In this document: one piece after another, positions 24,811 to 24,939 of the stretch
How positions within the stretch are numbered: position 1 is the first letter of the stretch
How the letters are laid out: each line of letters starts with the position of its first letter
Program-made: the position numbers and the translations under genes
Notes under the pieces: generated by a model
Databases searched by the model: none
The model's input: the letters and a program-made list of their open reading frames with translations, nothing else
Told to the model about the DNA's origin: nothing
Source: a virus
DNA: 24,939 nucleotides
Virus record (IMG/VR): IMGVR_UViG_3300047463_000307
Coordinates: 1-24,939 of that record
Direction: 5' to 3' (one strand)

Positions 24811-24815
24811 TTATA
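24808..24815 (-). promoter_or_regulatory. Late promoter upstream of SprT-gp33-gp59
   Basis: The minus strand reads TATAAATACTCC, matching the extended T4 late promoter consensus. The TAA stop of the upstream gene (24811-24813) is inside the box. The predicted start is at about 24801-24802, the end of the hairpin's 5' arm. Confidence 0.75.
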
Positions 24816-24939
24816 ACGGGAGCTTGGATCCCTTCTTACGCTTCAGATAGTTTAGATCTTCTGCCTCAGCCTTCACCTTAGACTTAAGAACCCTATTCTT
24901 CTTGACTATATGTGACACTGACTCTACGTCTAGACCGCG
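24811..24939 (-). CDS. C-terminal end of an unknown protein (5' partial)
   Basis: 42 codons are open from the right edge to TAA at 24811-24813. The sequence is highly charged (HIVKKNRVLKSKVKAEAEDL, then YLKRKKGSKLPL) and looks helical. In T4 the gene upstream of 33 is dsbA, a small DNA-binding protein, but I see nothing that identifies this fragment. It reads in the same direction as SprT and its stop is fused with the next promoter. Confidence 0.55.
   Translation of the reverse strand, partial: RGLDVESVSHIVKKNRVLKSKVKAEAEDLNYLKRKKGSKLPL

Noticed and set aside
1-24939. tRNA genes, CRISPR arrays, integrase or insertion sequences
   Set aside because: I saw no cloverleaf, regularly spaced repeats, recombinase motifs or terminal repeats. 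Coding density is almost complete.

Overview
This window is about 25 kb of a tailed double-stranded DNA phage of the T4 superfamily (contractile-tailed myovirus). Its closest resemblance is to the branch containing the marine cyanophages, pelagiphages and cyanophage-like rhizobial phages, not to coliphage T4 itself. Reasons: a complete T4-type baseplate gene set, a DUF4815 fibre-like protein (typical of cyanophage relatives and absent from T4), gp25-gp6-gp7-gp8 in one block, and a gp32-gp59-gp33 replication/late-transcription block. A C-terminal module on the fibre protein resembles ones I associate with phages of Alphaproteobacteria. The host is therefore inferred, not shown. I see no tRNA, integrase, transposase or CRISPR array.

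Layout. Minus strand, 17389 down to 1: a baseplate operon read right to left. It runs gp48 (tube cap), gp53 (wedge), gp27-like hub, gp5-like OB-fold hub, separate beta-helical spike, gp25, gp6, gp7-like wedge, gp8, and a giant DUF4815 protein that runs off the left edge. Plus strand, 17443 to 22544: gp4 (head completion), a gp2-like protein, gp54 (tube initiator), gp26, a -1-frame gp51-like extension, and a tape-measure/hub protein with two cell-wall-degrading domains. A short palindromic divergent promoter separates the two operons. A bidirectional terminator at 22545-22570 closes the plus operon. Minus strand, 24939 down to 22573: the C-terminus of an unknown gene, a SprT-like metalloprotease, gp33-like late co-activator, gp59 helicase loader and gp32 single-strand DNA-binding protein.

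How it works together. The two late operons supply nearly the whole baseplate and tail-tube start. gp5 seems to have lost its lysozyme domain, and muralytic activity appears to sit in the tape-measure-like protein instead. Many transcription units are preceded by T4-type late promoter boxes (NATAAATA), several of them built into the stop codon of the upstream gene.

The most interesting signals are regulatory. (1) A well-formed -1 ribosomal frameshift site joins gp26 to a gp51-like ORF: T TTT TTT, a 7-nt spacer, then a perfect 9-bp stem. (2) A perfect hairpin hides the SprT ribosome binding site, with a late promoter placed so that late transcripts start after its 5' arm. (3) A 5'-terminal hairpin lies ahead of gp32. 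(4) A palindrome carries two back-to-back late promoter boxes.
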